A DNA stretch of 64,000 bases from Mangrovimonas spongiae (lineage in GTDB: Bacteria; Bacteroidota; Bacteroidia; Flavobacteriales; Flavobacteriaceae), in NCBI RefSeq assembly GCF_003944795.1, contig NZ_RWBG01000001.1, positions 1 to 64,000 on the forward strand, in the 5' to 3' direction. Positions within the stretch are counted from its first letter, which is position 1; every line of letters starts with the position of its first letter. This document shows positions 1 through 8,477 of this stretch, one piece after another. The notes beneath the pieces are model-generated. The model was not told where the DNA came from. It searched no databases and was given only the letters and a program-made list of their open reading frames with translations. Position numbers and translations under genes: made by a program.

Positions 1-134
1 TGCCAACAATGTGTATAATTCATTGCTTCTGATTTTCCTTTCGGAAAATCCTCGCGCTGAATTATTGTCTTTCTTTTTTAATAAATTAGTAATCTAAACA
101 CGCAACGAAATCATACACAAACCCGTTGGCACAA
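1..134 (+). repeat. attC-like repeat R1 (left edge of window)
   Basis: The left arm (GTGTATAATTCATTGC) pairs imperfectly with the right arm (GCAACGAAATCATACAC) around an internal TTTTCC..GGAAAA hairpin. The repeat ends in CCCGTT, and GTTGGCACAA (125-134) is the exact reverse complement of 825-834 at the far end of cassette 1. The left boundary may lie outside the window. Confidence 0.8.
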
Positions 135-136
135 AT

Positions 137-817
137 ATGAAAAAACGAATCCTGATATTATTCTTTTTAGGTTTTTGTATTTTGGGATGTTCTCAAAACA
201 AGGAATCAATTTATCCGAATTTTATCGGACAAAATTTAAATTCAATTCAGAACAACTCTGACTGGAAAGTTTTAAAAAAATCTTCTGGAGATTTGAACAA
301 AGATGGATTTAATGATTTTGCTTTAATACTTGAATCAAAGGATAGTGTTTTATTGAAAAGGTGTCCTGATTGTAAATTATTAAAAAACAAACCAAGAATT
401 ATTGTCGTTCTTCTAAATCAAAATGGTACAGAAAAGACAATCATTCAAAATAATGATTTCATCGCTCTTGGAGATGAAGGCGGAATGTTACCATATTTAG
501 AACCTGAATTATCAATCGAAGATGGATTGTTAACTATCTATTATCAATTTACTCGCTCAAATCAATCCTACACTTTTGAATTTGATAAAAACCAAATGAT
601 AATTATAAAAGCAGAAAGTAATGGAGTTCATTCGGCAAGCGGAAATTTTGAAAATGATAAATATGAATTTAAAAAAGGAGAAATAATTTCAGAGACTGGA
701 AATATATCACAAGAAAAAGTAAAAACTGAAATCATAAAATTCAACATCAAGCCAAAATCACTTTCAGAATTTAGAGAAATGTTGGAATGGAAAATAGCTG
801 AAAATAAATATTTATAA
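137..817 (+). CDS. Cassette 1: lipoprotein with DxNxDG motif
   Basis: A 226-aa protein with an N-terminal signal sequence ending in the lipobox ILGC (Cys at about residue 18), so it is predicted to be a membrane-anchored lipoprotein exported from the cytoplasm. Around residues 51-60 it reads GDLNKDGFNDFAL, the calcium-loop-like signature common in FG-GAP/VCBS-type and other secreted Bacteroidota proteins. I do not recognise a specific family. The ATG lies only 12 nt after the GTT of repeat R1, so the leader is almost entirely attC-like sequence and no promoter of its own is visible. The stop is 8 nt before the matching terminal box. It is the only gene of its cassette. The function is unknown. 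Confidence 0.8.
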   Translation: MKKRILILFFLGFCILGCSQNKESIYPNFIGQNLNSIQNNSDWKVLKKSSGDLNKDGFNDFALILESKDSVLLKRCPDCKLLKNKPRIIVVLLNQNGTEKTIIQNNDFIALGDEGGMLPYLEPELSIEDGLLTIYYQFTRSNQSYTFEFDKNQMIIIKAESNGVHSASGNFENDKYEFKKGEIISETGNISQEKVKTEIIKFNIKPKSLSEFREMLEWKIAENKYL

Positions 818-824
818 AAAATAC

Positions 825-961
825 TTGTGCCAACAACGTGTATAATTCATTGCTTCTGATTTTCCTTTCGGAAAATCCTCGCGCTGAATTATTGCCTGTT
901 ATTTTTTACTAAATTAGTTGCTGAAACACGCAACGAAATCATACACAAACCGTTATGGGGT
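825..961 (+). repeat. attC-like repeat R2
   Basis: Nearly identical to R1 through the left arm and central hairpin. Terminal box TTGTGCCAAC (825-834) closes cassette 1. GTTATGGGGT (952-961) opens cassette 2 and is complementary to 1596-1605. Confidence 0.85.
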
Positions 962-983
962 ATTTAAAAACGAAAACAGATAA

Positions 984-1604
984 TTGAGAGAAAATATATT
1001 TTTGACATTTTTATTTCTAACTTTTTTCCTTTCTTCGTGTGAAAAGGATAGAATATTTCAAGATTTTAAGTCAATTCACCAATCAAAAACACTTCCAAAT
1101 TGCTCACATCCTCCGACTGAGTGGAATAATATTAATGATGAGATTATTTCAAAATGTCCAGAAAAGAATTTCGAATTTCATTTTGATATTGTAGATAAAA
1201 ATAATTCTTTAATATTTTCGATAGGTAATCCTGATAAGATTGGAAATCTCATTTTTGACAATAATATCGTTTACTTTAAACCAAAACTGAACAATAAAAG
1301 ATATATTTTATTTGACTTTTATAAAAAAGTTGGATCAAAATATAATGTCGAAAATTGCGGTCTATTGTCCAATGACATATTACAAATAACAGAGATTGAA
1401 AATAGAGACGATGAAATTATTTAAAGGATATCAGTATCTAAAAACAAATCTAATGTAAAATTAAATATTCCGAATCAAATAAAACTAAATACTAAATCAA
1501 CGAAAATTAAAGAATTAAAAGTCTCATCTAAACGTGGTATATTAGAAATAAAAATGTTTGTTGATTGGGCAAATAAAATAGTTGAGATAAAAAACACCCC
1601 ATAA
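984..1604 (+). pseudogene. Cassette 2: lipoprotein gene with premature in-frame stop
   Basis: Reading starts at TTG (984); no ATG is available in the signal region. A signal peptide with lipobox LSSC follows. The frame stops at TAA 1422-1424 (146 aa), but the same frame then stays open for 59 further codons and ends at TAA 1602-1604, inside the terminal box of the cassette. In several other cassettes the stop also falls in that box, which argues that the ancestral gene was about 206 aa and that 1422 is a nonsense mutation. Alternatives are that the short 146-aa form is functional, or a sequencing error. No family was recognised; a role at the cell envelope is inferred only from the lipobox. 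Confidence 0.6.
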
Positions 1605-1794
1605 CACTGTATATAGCTCATAGCTTGGCAGTTGATTAACTCAAAGTTTGGGCGTATTTGGAAAGTCGCCAAATTTTTAAATTTGACAACTTTCCATTAA
1701 AAAATAAGTAGTAAATTTAAAATTTGGCTTGTTCTTAATCCGAAAATAATCGCTAATTTAGATGCTACGAGCCATATACAAAACCGTTGGCAAC
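1596..1794 (+). repeat. attC-like repeat R3 (long, about 200 bp)
   Basis: Arms GTATATAGCTCATAGC and GCTACGAGCCATATAC pair. The central part is longer than in the other repeats and has its own AAATTTT-rich palindromes. Box ACCCCATAAC (1596-1605) closes cassette 2; GTTGGCAAC (1786-1794) opens cassette 3 and matches 2418-2426. Confidence 0.75.
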
Positions 1795-1814
1795 AAGCTG
1801 AAAACCGAAAATTA

Positions 1815-2060
1815 TTGAGAAAAACGATTTACATAATAGCTTTGATTTTATTAATAATCGGAATTCCATTTTTTGAATTTATGGCTTTTAATTCAATGGT
1901 TAGTTTAAAATACGAAACCCGTGAATTGACTGATTGTATTTCTCTCGTTTCAGGAATTAATTTATGTCGAGCAATTAAAACATTTCACACTTTGGCAATT
2001 CTTTGCGGACTGACTTTTATTGGACTTTTAATTTATCGCAAACGGATTTTAAAAATCTAA
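1815..2060 (+). CDS. Cassette 3, gene a: small two-TM membrane protein
   Basis: An 81-aa protein starting at TTG (1815) with two hydrophobic segments (about residues 4-25 and 55-73) separated by a short loop containing two cysteines, so it is predicted to sit in the inner membrane. No family was recognised. It precedes gene b of the same cassette by 15 nt and the two are probably co-transcribed. The non-ATG start follows closely after the GTT of repeat R3, as in several other cassettes. Confidence 0.55.
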   Translation: MRKTIYIIALILLIIGIPFFEFMAFNSMVSLKYETRELTDCISLVSGINLCRAIKTFHTLAILCGLTFIGLLIYRKRILKI

Positions 2061-2075
2061 TCTTAATCTTGAAAA

Positions 2076-2411
2076 ATGGGATATAAAAAAGTATGTTTAG
2101 ATTGTCGAAAAGCTTATAACAGACCAGCCGATTTAGAAAAGGCTCATACCTCGATTTGTCCTCAATGCGAAAAACCAATGACTGAATTATATCATTTGTT
2201 TCAACCACCAAAACAAACTGATATAAAAAAATGGAACGTTGTAAAGTTTTTGGTAGAAAATGGATTTAGATATTATCATATTTGGGAACAAACATTGAGA
2301 GATGAAAGTAGAAAAATATATGGATATCAGAATTACGCCAAATATCCAGAAACAATGAAAGAAGCAAAAGAGTTTGTGGAAAGATATAAAGAACAAGCCA
2401 TCAATGAATAA
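2076..2411 (+). CDS. Cassette 3, gene b: zinc-ribbon protein
   Basis: A 111-aa soluble protein. The N-terminal third contains two CxxC pairs (CLDC at about residues 7-10 and CPQC at about 28-31), which should bind one zinc ion as a ribbon. The rest is charged and aromatic, with no recognised domain. Similar small proteins beginning with a CLDC motif are found in Bacteroidota accessory regions without known function. The stop lies 6 nt before the terminal box of the cassette. A role in nucleic-acid or protein binding is only a guess from the zinc ribbon. Confidence 0.7.
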   Translation: MGYKKVCLDCRKAYNRPADLEKAHTSICPQCEKPMTELYHLFQPPKQTDIKKWNVVKFLVENGFRYYHIWEQTLRDESRKIYGYQNYAKYPETMKEAKEFVERYKEQAINE

Positions 2412-2417
2412 AAGCCA

Positions 2418-2555
2418 GTTGCCAACAATGTATAACCGCAATTACGGCGGATTCGACTACGTCCGAATCCACTCGGAATTGCTAAAGTCTGTGTCAAACC
2501 GAAAATTAACGCATATTAACCCGTAACTGACGGTTATACGAGACCGTTCTACGCA
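2418..2555 (+). repeat. attC-like repeat R4 (subfamily B)
   Basis: Left arm GTATAACCGCAATTACGG pairs with right arm CCGTAACTGACGGTTATAC with one extrahelical T on one side. The central part contains GATTCGACTACGTCCGAATC. Nearly identical to R10 and R14. GTTCTACGCA (2546-2555) matches TGCGTAGAAC at 3405-3414. Confidence 0.85.
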
Positions 2556-2568
2556 ATTTGACCAACCA

Positions 2569-2970
2569 ATGAACAAAGGATTAAAATATGGACTTCTGAT
2601 TTTCGGAATTGTAATAATTACAGTTGTCGGATTTATTGGATTTGGACTTTACTCAATGGAAATTGAAGACCATTATGGAGATTATCAAACCATTTATTAC
2701 AAGTCGAAAAATTCGGATATAATCGTAAATGAAGAAACATCTGAATTCGGAATTGTTGGAAAGAATTGGAAAAGGTTAAACGTTCGGACTAAAGAAAAAG
2801 ATTCGACCGATTTATACACCTTTTCGAGTAAGGCAAGTTACTATTCAAACATAAAAGTATATCGACCAAAAACAGAGATAGAAAAAATAAAAAGAATGAA
2901 TTTCAGCGATATTCAAAAACTGATTGCGGAAAACAAAATTGAATTAATACTTGAGCATCAGAATGAATAA
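2569..2970 (+). CDS. Cassette 4, gene a: membrane-anchored hypothetical protein
   Basis: A 133-aa protein with one N-terminal membrane segment (about residues 8-29) and a hydrophilic remainder predicted to be extracytoplasmic. No family was recognised. It overlaps gene b by 8 nt (the ATG of b at 2963 precedes the TAA of a at 2968), which suggests translational coupling. Because gene b is a membrane-anchored cytochrome c, gene a may act in the same extracytoplasmic location, but nothing in its sequence indicates a redox cofactor. Confidence 0.65.
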   Translation: MNKGLKYGLLIFGIVIITVVGFIGFGLYSMEIEDHYGDYQTIYYKSKNSDIIVNEETSEFGIVGKNWKRLNVRTKEKDSTDLYTFSSKASYYSNIKVYRPKTEIEKIKRMNFSDIQKLIAENKIELILEHQNE

Positions 2971-3400
2971 ACTAATCAAGAAATTATGGAAAATCATTCT
3001 CGGATTTTCTATCCTTGCGAGTGTCTTGATTTTCGGAATTATTTACATCCTAAAAGTTAACGGAATTACTGAATTTGATTCTGACAAACCAAAATACGAG
3101 CCTTTAGTTTCCAAAGACGATGAGCGAACACCTGAATTTGAAAAAGGTTTAGAAATATTCCTAAATGACTGTCGAAAGTGTCACGTTACAAAAGGACGAC
3201 TTCATAATTATTTAGATGGAATTGTAGATAAAGTTGGAGTTGATTATTTAAAATTATACATAACAAAACAAGATTCGTTAACCGAAAATAAAGACAAGTA
3301 CGCTTTAGCAATTAAAGAAGAATGGGGAAACCAAGCGAACAGTCATAATTTCAAATACTCGGAGAATGAATTGAATTTATTAATAGAATATTTAAAATAA
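2963..3400 (+). CDS. Cassette 4, gene b: membrane-anchored c-type cytochrome
   Basis: About 145 aa starting from ATG 2963, which I prefer to an upstream TTG at 2951. One N-terminal membrane anchor (about residues 11-31) is followed by a short cytochrome c fold. The heme motif CRKCH is preceded by KGLEIFLNDC, and the C-terminal helix NELNLLIEYL has the usual cytochrome c pattern. Residues in the middle that would supply the distal ligand are unclear; no obvious methionine was placed. It is predicted to bind one covalent heme on the periplasmic face and move electrons; partners are unknown. A cytochrome is an unusual cargo for a gene cassette. Confidence 0.7.
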   Translation: MNKLIKKLWKIILGFSILASVLIFGIIYILKVNGITEFDSDKPKYEPLVSKDDERTPEFEKGLEIFLNDCRKCHVTKGRLHNYLDGIVDKVGVDYLKLYITKQDSLTENKDKYALAIKEEWGNQANSHNFKYSENELNLLIEYLK

Positions 3401-3404
3401 AAAC

Positions 3405-3540
3405 TGCGTAGAACAACGTGTATAGCTCATTGCGGCTGAATTCCTAATCGGAATTCATTGCAATTTGCTATCTTTGGTTCTACAGCGGAAAATCCTCGCG
3501 GATTTCCCGCAACGAGCCATACACAAAACCGTTGTACACA
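3405..3540 (+). repeat. attC-like repeat R5
   Basis: Arms GTGTATAGCTCATTGC and GCAACGAGCCATACAC pair. The central GAATTCCTAATCGGAATTC palindrome and CGGCGGAAAATCC-type segment are shared with R12 (right half) and R18. GTTGTACAC (3531-3539) matches GTGTACAAC at 7486-7494. Confidence 0.85.
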
Positions 3541-3641
3541 AGCTATGGAAACCAGCCGCACAAACAGCACATTTGGTTTTTCCACTACTAAAGCCAACGT
3601 TTAAAAACCAAAAGAGCTGTTTTTAGCCAACACCGAATGAG

Positions 3642-6600
3642 ATGAGCAGACTACAAGAAATCGAGAAGGAATTAACTTCAATAAACGATGCCGTTTTCCA
3701 AGAATTATGTGACAGCTTTTTAAGCATTAGAAATAAAAACTACTCTGCCTTTTCAAGGACTGGAAGTCAAAGTGGAAAACAAAAAACTACAGTAGGAACA
3801 CCAGATTCTTTTTTACTTTTACCAAATGGACAATATATATTTGTTGAGCACTCAACAAATATAACTTCTGGACTTTCAAAATTAAAAGACGATATAAATA
3901 AATGTATTGATGTAACTAAGACTGGTATTGAGTTAAATAAAATTTCTGAAATAATTTTATGTATTAACTTTAGTCTAAAGGCAGATGAAGTTGAGGAATT
4001 AAAAAATCTTCTATCTGGTACTTATATCCAACTTACTGTTTATACTCTAGACTCATTAGCTGTAGAACTTCATCTTCACCATCGAGATTTAACTCATCAA
4101 TATCTAGGCTTACCTTTAGACACAGGACAGATTGTATCCATTAAACAATTCATAAAAGAATACAATAGTGCCTCAAAAGGTATTTCAACACCATTAGACA
4201 ATACGTTTTTACATAGAGAAAAAGAACTTACTGAACTATGTAATTCCTTGAATGAATCAGATATTATAATTCTTACTGGTGCACCTGGAGTAGGAAAAAC
4301 AAAATTAGCATTAGAATCTATTGATAATTTTCTTAAAGAGAACCTAGATTATAATGCTTACTGCATTTCTTATAAAAATCACACATTACTAAATGACCTT
4401 TATCAATACTTCAAAGAAGACGAAAACTATATTTTATTTGTTGATGACGCAAACAGGATAGATGCATTCAATCAAATAATCGGTTTTTACAAAACACCAA
4501 GAAAAGGTAAACTAAAAATCATAATAACTGTTCGTGATTATGCATTCCAAGAGATTGGATTATTATGTCAAGAATTTTCACCTCAAAGGGTTGATGTATA
4601 CAAATTAAATGATGAGCAAATAAAAGATATTATTGAAGCTAAACCTTTTGAGATATTAAACCCTGAATATCAAAGAGTAATTATTCAAATTTCAGATGGT
4701 AATCCAAGGTTGGCTATTATGACTTCCTTATTAGCTAAAGCCGAACAAAATATTTACGTGCTTTCTGATGTTTCCGATTTATTTGAAAAGTATTTTTCCA
4801 CATTTATAAAAGATGAAGGAGAATTTGCTAACGATTTAAACATTAAGATTCTCGGTATTATTGCATTTTTCTATACTATACCTTACAAGGACAGGGCTGT
4901 AACAGAATCTATTTTAGCAAATTTCAATATAGAATACGATGAATTCATTGATGCTATTGATATACTTGATAAACTAGAACTTGTTGAAATTCAGTTTGAA
5001 CACATTAAAATACCTGAACAGAATCTTTCAACTTACTTTTTCTACAAAGCATTCATAAAAGATGATTTACTTTCTTTCGAGGTTCTACTAAGTAATTATT
5101 TTGAGTCCAATAATTATCGTTTTAATGATTGTGTAATTCCTGCCAATAACACATTTGGCCCTGAGAATGTAATGGAAAAATTAAAACCAAAACTTCAGGA
5201 TTATTGGAAAACGATTAAAGGAGAGCATAAAAAGGCTTTAAAACTACTAGCAACTTTCTGGTACTATCTTCAGGACGAATCTCTAGCATATGTCTATGAA
5301 TTTATTAAAGGCCTCGAGAAAGAAGAGACTGAAGATTACACTGTAACTTATAAGAATAATCAATTTGCATACGACAAGAACGATATAATTGAACTTTTAG
5401 GTGAGTTTTTTAGATTTCCGTCAAATTTAAAAGATGCGATACAACTCTCTTTCGAATATGTCAGAAAACAACCAAAACATCTACCTGAATTAATTCATAA
5501 AGTTAGAGAGAAATTAACTTTTGATGTTGAAGACGAAAAATATCGATTTGAAAGACAGAATGTACTATTTGACTGTCTAATTGAAGGTCTAAACTCAAAC
5601 GATAAATTGTATTCAATTGCTTTTTTCGAGCTTTCAAAAAGCTTTATAGCTTTTAAATATCATCAAATTAAGGGAGGGAGAAATAATTCTATTACTTGGT
5701 ATGATTATCCAATTCCAGCATCTCATTCCGTTAAAAATTTTAGAGAAAAAATATGGAATTCTTTGTTGAGCAATTTTGATGATTATCCAAAAGAATCATT
5801 TAATGTTTTATTAAGTCACCCAAGTGGCAGAAGAGACATAACCAAGGATTTATTAGAGTTTGATGTTAATTTTATTGTTGAAATAATTCAAAAAAAATTA
5901 AATAATGAATCGTTTGAGCATTGTAGATATGTGCAAAGACAAATCAAAGATTTACAAAGTAATTCAATTGACTTACCAATATTCTCATCTCTAAAAGAGC
6001 AGTTTATAAATGATATGTATAAAACATTTCTCTTAATAGATTGGAACAGAATTAGAGATAAAGAGATGTTTGAGTTTGATGATTTCAGAGAATACGATAG
6101 GTTGAAAGAAAATGAAATTAGGAAATCTTTCATTTTCAGCTCTATTGACGAGTTTAAAGGATTCTATAAAAGCTTCATTTATCTAAGTAATGTCAGCGAT
6201 AATAATTGGAACTATAATAAATCATATGACTGTATTATTGACGAAAACCTTAATAAAAATTTTGAATTAGGTTTAGAAATGCTAATTGAAACTGTAAAAA
6301 AAGATAATGAGATTGGTTATTTACCGTGGGCTGTTTTTCGTAATCAATTAAATGATTCTGAGAAGGCATCAAAAATATGGAAATTAATTTCGGACTATAG
6401 TTTCAAATCAAAATTCCAATGGCAAATGTCATATTTCAATTATTTATCAACTTCTTTAATTGATGATGAAAAAGTAAAGAACTTATTAGAGACGGTTGAA
6501 AACATTGATGAGCGCTATACAATTCATTTTGATATGCTTCAAAAATATTTGGAAAAAGAGCCTAACTTATTCCAATCAATATTAAAGTTAGTACTTAAAA

Positions 6601-7367
6601 AAAATGAGGACGAGGAGTTCGATATATTGTTATGGATGGATTTGTATGACACTCATTTCGATAATCTGGGTGACGATTTAGATTTAGTTAAGAAAAGCTA
6701 TATACAGCAAGATAAACTTCAAACTTCATTTGATTATGAACAAAAAAGTCTCTTAAAAATTCTCAAACTAGATTCAAACTTCCTTGTCGAATATATTGAT
6801 AGCCTCTTTACTGAATCTAGTAATAGAATTTCTTCAGATAGAAAAAATCTACAGGTTATTTGGGAATTAAAAGATGCTGAAGAGCTATTAGTTAAGATAT
6901 TTGATTTAATAATTGAAAAAGATACTTACTATGGAATACTAGAACATTTTTGTAATGCATTCTTCTGGAATTTAGTAGAGCCTCATAAATCAAGAGCTAA
7001 CAATTTTATTGAAAAGTATGTAATTGACAATAACAAAGACACTAAGAAAATAGAAATTATTGTTGATATTATTAGGCACTCTTGTCAAGATATGTTTGAA
7101 AAAGTTCTTTTACTTTATATATCTCTAAATCAAAATGTAGAAGACTTTAGACTTCTTGCGTGGAGAGGAAATGGAACGAGTGGCTCAGGTGATGTAATAC
7201 TTTCGGATATTGAGGCTGCTGATTGGAGACGAATACTTTCGATTGTCGAAAAATCAGACTTAGGCATTAAACTAATTCCAATAAAAAAATATTTAAATGA
7301 CCGAATTGAATGGTGTTTAAAAAGTGGTGATAGAGAAAGACAAAGAAGATTTTTATCGAGATACTAA
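3642..7367 (+). CDS. Cassette 5: STAND NTPase with nuclease-like N-terminus (probable anti-phage protein)
   Basis: A 1241-aa protein. Residues 1-110 resemble a PD-(D/E)xK nuclease fold: GTPDSF (D55) is followed by IFVEHST (E69). A signal-transduction ATPase core comes next, with the P-loop GAPGVGKT at 213-220, Walker B ILFVDD at 264-269 and an arginine-containing TVRDY at 296-300. The remaining 900 residues are helical and would serve as the sensor. This order (effector, STAND ATPase, long sensor) matches bacterial Avs/nSTAND defence proteins, which recognise a phage protein and then activate the nuclease; that role is inferred. The gene is alone in a 3.96-kb cassette, far longer than its neighbours. 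About 100 nt of leader and 118 nt of trailer inside the cassette hold no gene. Confidence 0.75.
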   Translation: MSRLQEIEKELTSINDAVFQELCDSFLSIRNKNYSAFSRTGSQSGKQKTTVGTPDSFLLLPNGQYIFVEHSTNITSGLSKLKDDINKCIDVTKTGIELNKISEIILCINFSLKADEVEELKNLLSGTYIQLTVYTLDSLAVELHLHHRDLTHQYLGLPLDTGQIVSIKQFIKEYNSASKGISTPLDNTFLHREKELTELCNSLNESDIIILTGAPGVGKTKLALESIDNFLKENLDYNAYCISYKNHTLLNDLYQYFKEDENYILFVDDANRIDAFNQIIGFYKTPRKGKLKIIITVRDYAFQEIGLLCQEFSPQRVDVYKLNDEQIKDIIEAKPFEILNPEYQRVIIQISDGNPRLAIMTSLLAKAEQNIYVLSDVSDLFEKYFSTFIKDEGEFANDLNIKILGIIAFFYTIPYKDRAVTESILANFNIEYDEFIDAIDILDKLELVEIQFEHIKIPEQNLSTYFFYKAFIKDDLLSFEVLLSNYFESNNYRFNDCVIPANNTFGPENVMEKLKPKLQDYWKTIKGEHKKALKLLATFWYYLQDESLAYVYEFIKGLEKEETEDYTVTYKNNQFAYDKNDIIELLGEFFRFPSNLKDAIQLSFEYVRKQPKHLPELIHKVREKLTFDVEDEKYRFERQNVLFDCLIEGLNSNDKLYSIAFFELSKSFIAFKYHQIKGGRNNSITWYDYPIPASHSVKNFREKIWNSLLSNFDDYPKESFNVLLSHPSGRRDITKDLLEFDVNFIVEIIQKKLNNESFEHCRYVQRQIKDLQSNSIDLPIFSSLKEQFINDMYKTFLLIDWNRIRDKEMFEFDDFREYDRLKENEIRKSFIFSSIDEFKGFYKSFIYLSNVSDNNWNYNKSYDCIIDENLNKNFELGLEMLIETVKKDNEIGYLPWAVFRNQLNDSEKASKIWKLISDYSFKSKFQWQMSYFNYLSTSLIDDEKVKNLLETVENIDERYTIHFDMLQKYLEKEPNLFQSILKLVLKKNEDEEFDILLWMDLYDTHFDNLGDDLDLVKKSYIQQDKLQTSFDYEQKSLLKILKLDSNFLVEYIDSLFTESSNRISSDRKNLQVIWELKDAEELLVKIFDLIIEKDTYYGILEHFCNAFFWNLVEPHKSRANNFIEKYVIDNNKDTKKIEIIVDIIRHSCQDMFEKVLLLYISLNQNVEDFRLLAWRGNGTSGSGDVILSDIEAADWRRILSIVEKSDLGIKLIPIKKYLNDRIEWCLKSGDRERQRRFLSRY

Positions 7368-7485
7368 TAGCCACCGCTTGAAGTCATACACATTTGCAAT
7401 TCGCTACAGCCAAAACACAAGCCAAAAATTGCAAAAGAGTATGTCTTTACCAACGCTGGATGACAATCGGAAAGGAAAAAAGCCA

Positions 7486-7620
7486 GTGTACAACAACGTA
7501 TATAAAAAATAGCGGTTTAATCGCTTAATCGAAAGAAAATGAATAAATTAAAGGTCTATTAAAATCCGAAAAGTTAGTGCTACAAATCCGCTACTTTTCA
7601 TATACAAAACCGTTGTGCTT
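7486..7620 (+). repeat. attC-like repeat R6
   Basis: Shorter conserved arms (CGTATATAAAAAATAGCGG and CCGCTACTTTTCATATAC). Box GTGTACAAC closes cassette 5; GTTGTGCTT (7612-7620) matches AAGCACAAC at 8159-8167. Confidence 0.75.
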
Positions 7621-7654
7621 CATTATGACAAAACGCTCGGAATTGAATTAATAT

Positions 7655-8155
7655 ATGGAAATAAACGAAGATAGAATAGAAAAGGACATTGAGATTCTGA
7701 AAGACGGACCAATTTGCAAGTATTTCAAAAACGGAATTCTTGACGAAGATTTGAATTGGTTTAATAACAACAATTTCGAGATTATTGAAATGAATTGCCG
7801 GAATTGGAATCGGAGAAATGCTCATCAGAATCTAAAAATTGCTCTGAATTTTCCAGACTATTATGGAGAAAATCTGAATGCGTTTGCGGATTGTTTAACT
7901 GATATGTACAACAAAAGATACAAGGGGCTGATTTTAGTTTTTAGACGATATGACAATTTCGTAGAAGAAGACGGAAAATTTGCAGAAGCGATTCTCGACA
8001 TCATAGCAAAAGAATCACGTGTTTGGCTTTTGACTGGACAAAAATTAATCGGACTTATACAATCGGACAATCCTGATTTGGACTTTCCTGAACTCGGTGG
8101 AACAAGTCCAAGTTGGAATGGAATTGAATGGCTGAATGAAAACAGAAAAAAATAA
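7655..8155 (+). CDS. Cassette 6: barstar-family protein
   Basis: A 166-aa soluble protein. The segment FPDYYGENLNAFADCLTDM (about residues 68-86) is the signature of the barstar family, small proteins that bind and block barnase-type ribonucleases. The sequence after it (YKGLILVFRRYD..FAEAILDIIAKES) fits the remaining alpha/beta fold. It is longer than Bacillus barstar (about 90 aa) because of an N-terminal extension. No barnase-like ribonuclease is encoded in the same cassette, so it is a candidate stand-alone immunity gene. The ATG is 43 nt after the GTT of R6, and the stop is 4 nt before the terminal box. Confidence 0.8.
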   Translation: MEINEDRIEKDIEILKDGPICKYFKNGILDEDLNWFNNNNFEIIEMNCRNWNRRNAHQNLKIALNFPDYYGENLNAFADCLTDMYNKRYKGLILVFRRYDNFVEEDGKFAEAILDIIAKESRVWLLTGQKLIGLIQSDNPDLDFPELGGTSPSWNGIEWLNENRKK

Positions 8156-8158
8156 CGA

Positions 8159-8292
8159 AAGCACAACAATGGCTATAAGTAATTGCTTGTTCTTGCCTAC
8201 TTTGGAAATTCCGCAGGAATTTCCAACTTGGTGTGTACTTGCAAAGTTAAGTGCTAAACCACGCAACTACTCATAGCCCAACCGTTATCAGC
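8159..8292 (+). repeat. attC-like repeat R7 (subfamily C)
   Basis: Arms GGCTATAAGTAATTGC and GCAACTACTCATAGCC pair, shared with R17. Box AAGCACAAC closes cassette 6; GTTATCAGC (8284-8292) opens cassette 7 and matches both 9112-9120 and, over 12 nt, 8406-8417. Confidence 0.8.
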
Positions 8293-8429
8293 AATAACAA
8301 ACCTCAACACAGCACCTCAACTGCGCTACGCTTATTTCGGTGCGTGTTTCGGAATTGATACGAAAATCCGCATTTTTGCCAACAAAAAGGCTACCCGATT
8401 TTCTAATTGCTGATAACGAGTCGCAGATA
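8284..8429. other. Gene-less mini-unit with inverted cassette ends
   Basis: GTTATCAGCAAT (8284-8295) and its exact complement ATTGCTGATAAC (8406-8417) bracket 134 bp without a gene. The 16-mer TAACGAGTCGCAGATA (8414-8429) is the exact inverse of the right arm of repeat R8 (9230-9245). This could be a remnant of a promoter-only or damaged cassette, or of an attC-like end in reverse orientation. The following bases to 8477 hold a small CTTGCAAGGC..GCCTTG hairpin and no gene. Confidence 0.5.
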
Positions 8430-8477
8430 CCAAAAGAAAAACCTTGCAAGGCTGCGCCTTGTCTTAATATTTTATAA

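Noticed and set aside
1475-1672. Minus-strand 65-aa frame across the end of cassette 2
   Set aside because: It overlaps the open extension of the lipoprotein gene and the repeat box; no support.
7324-7512. 62-aa + strand frame at the end of the STAND gene
   Set aside because: It starts within the STAND gene in another frame and ends within a repeat; no motif.
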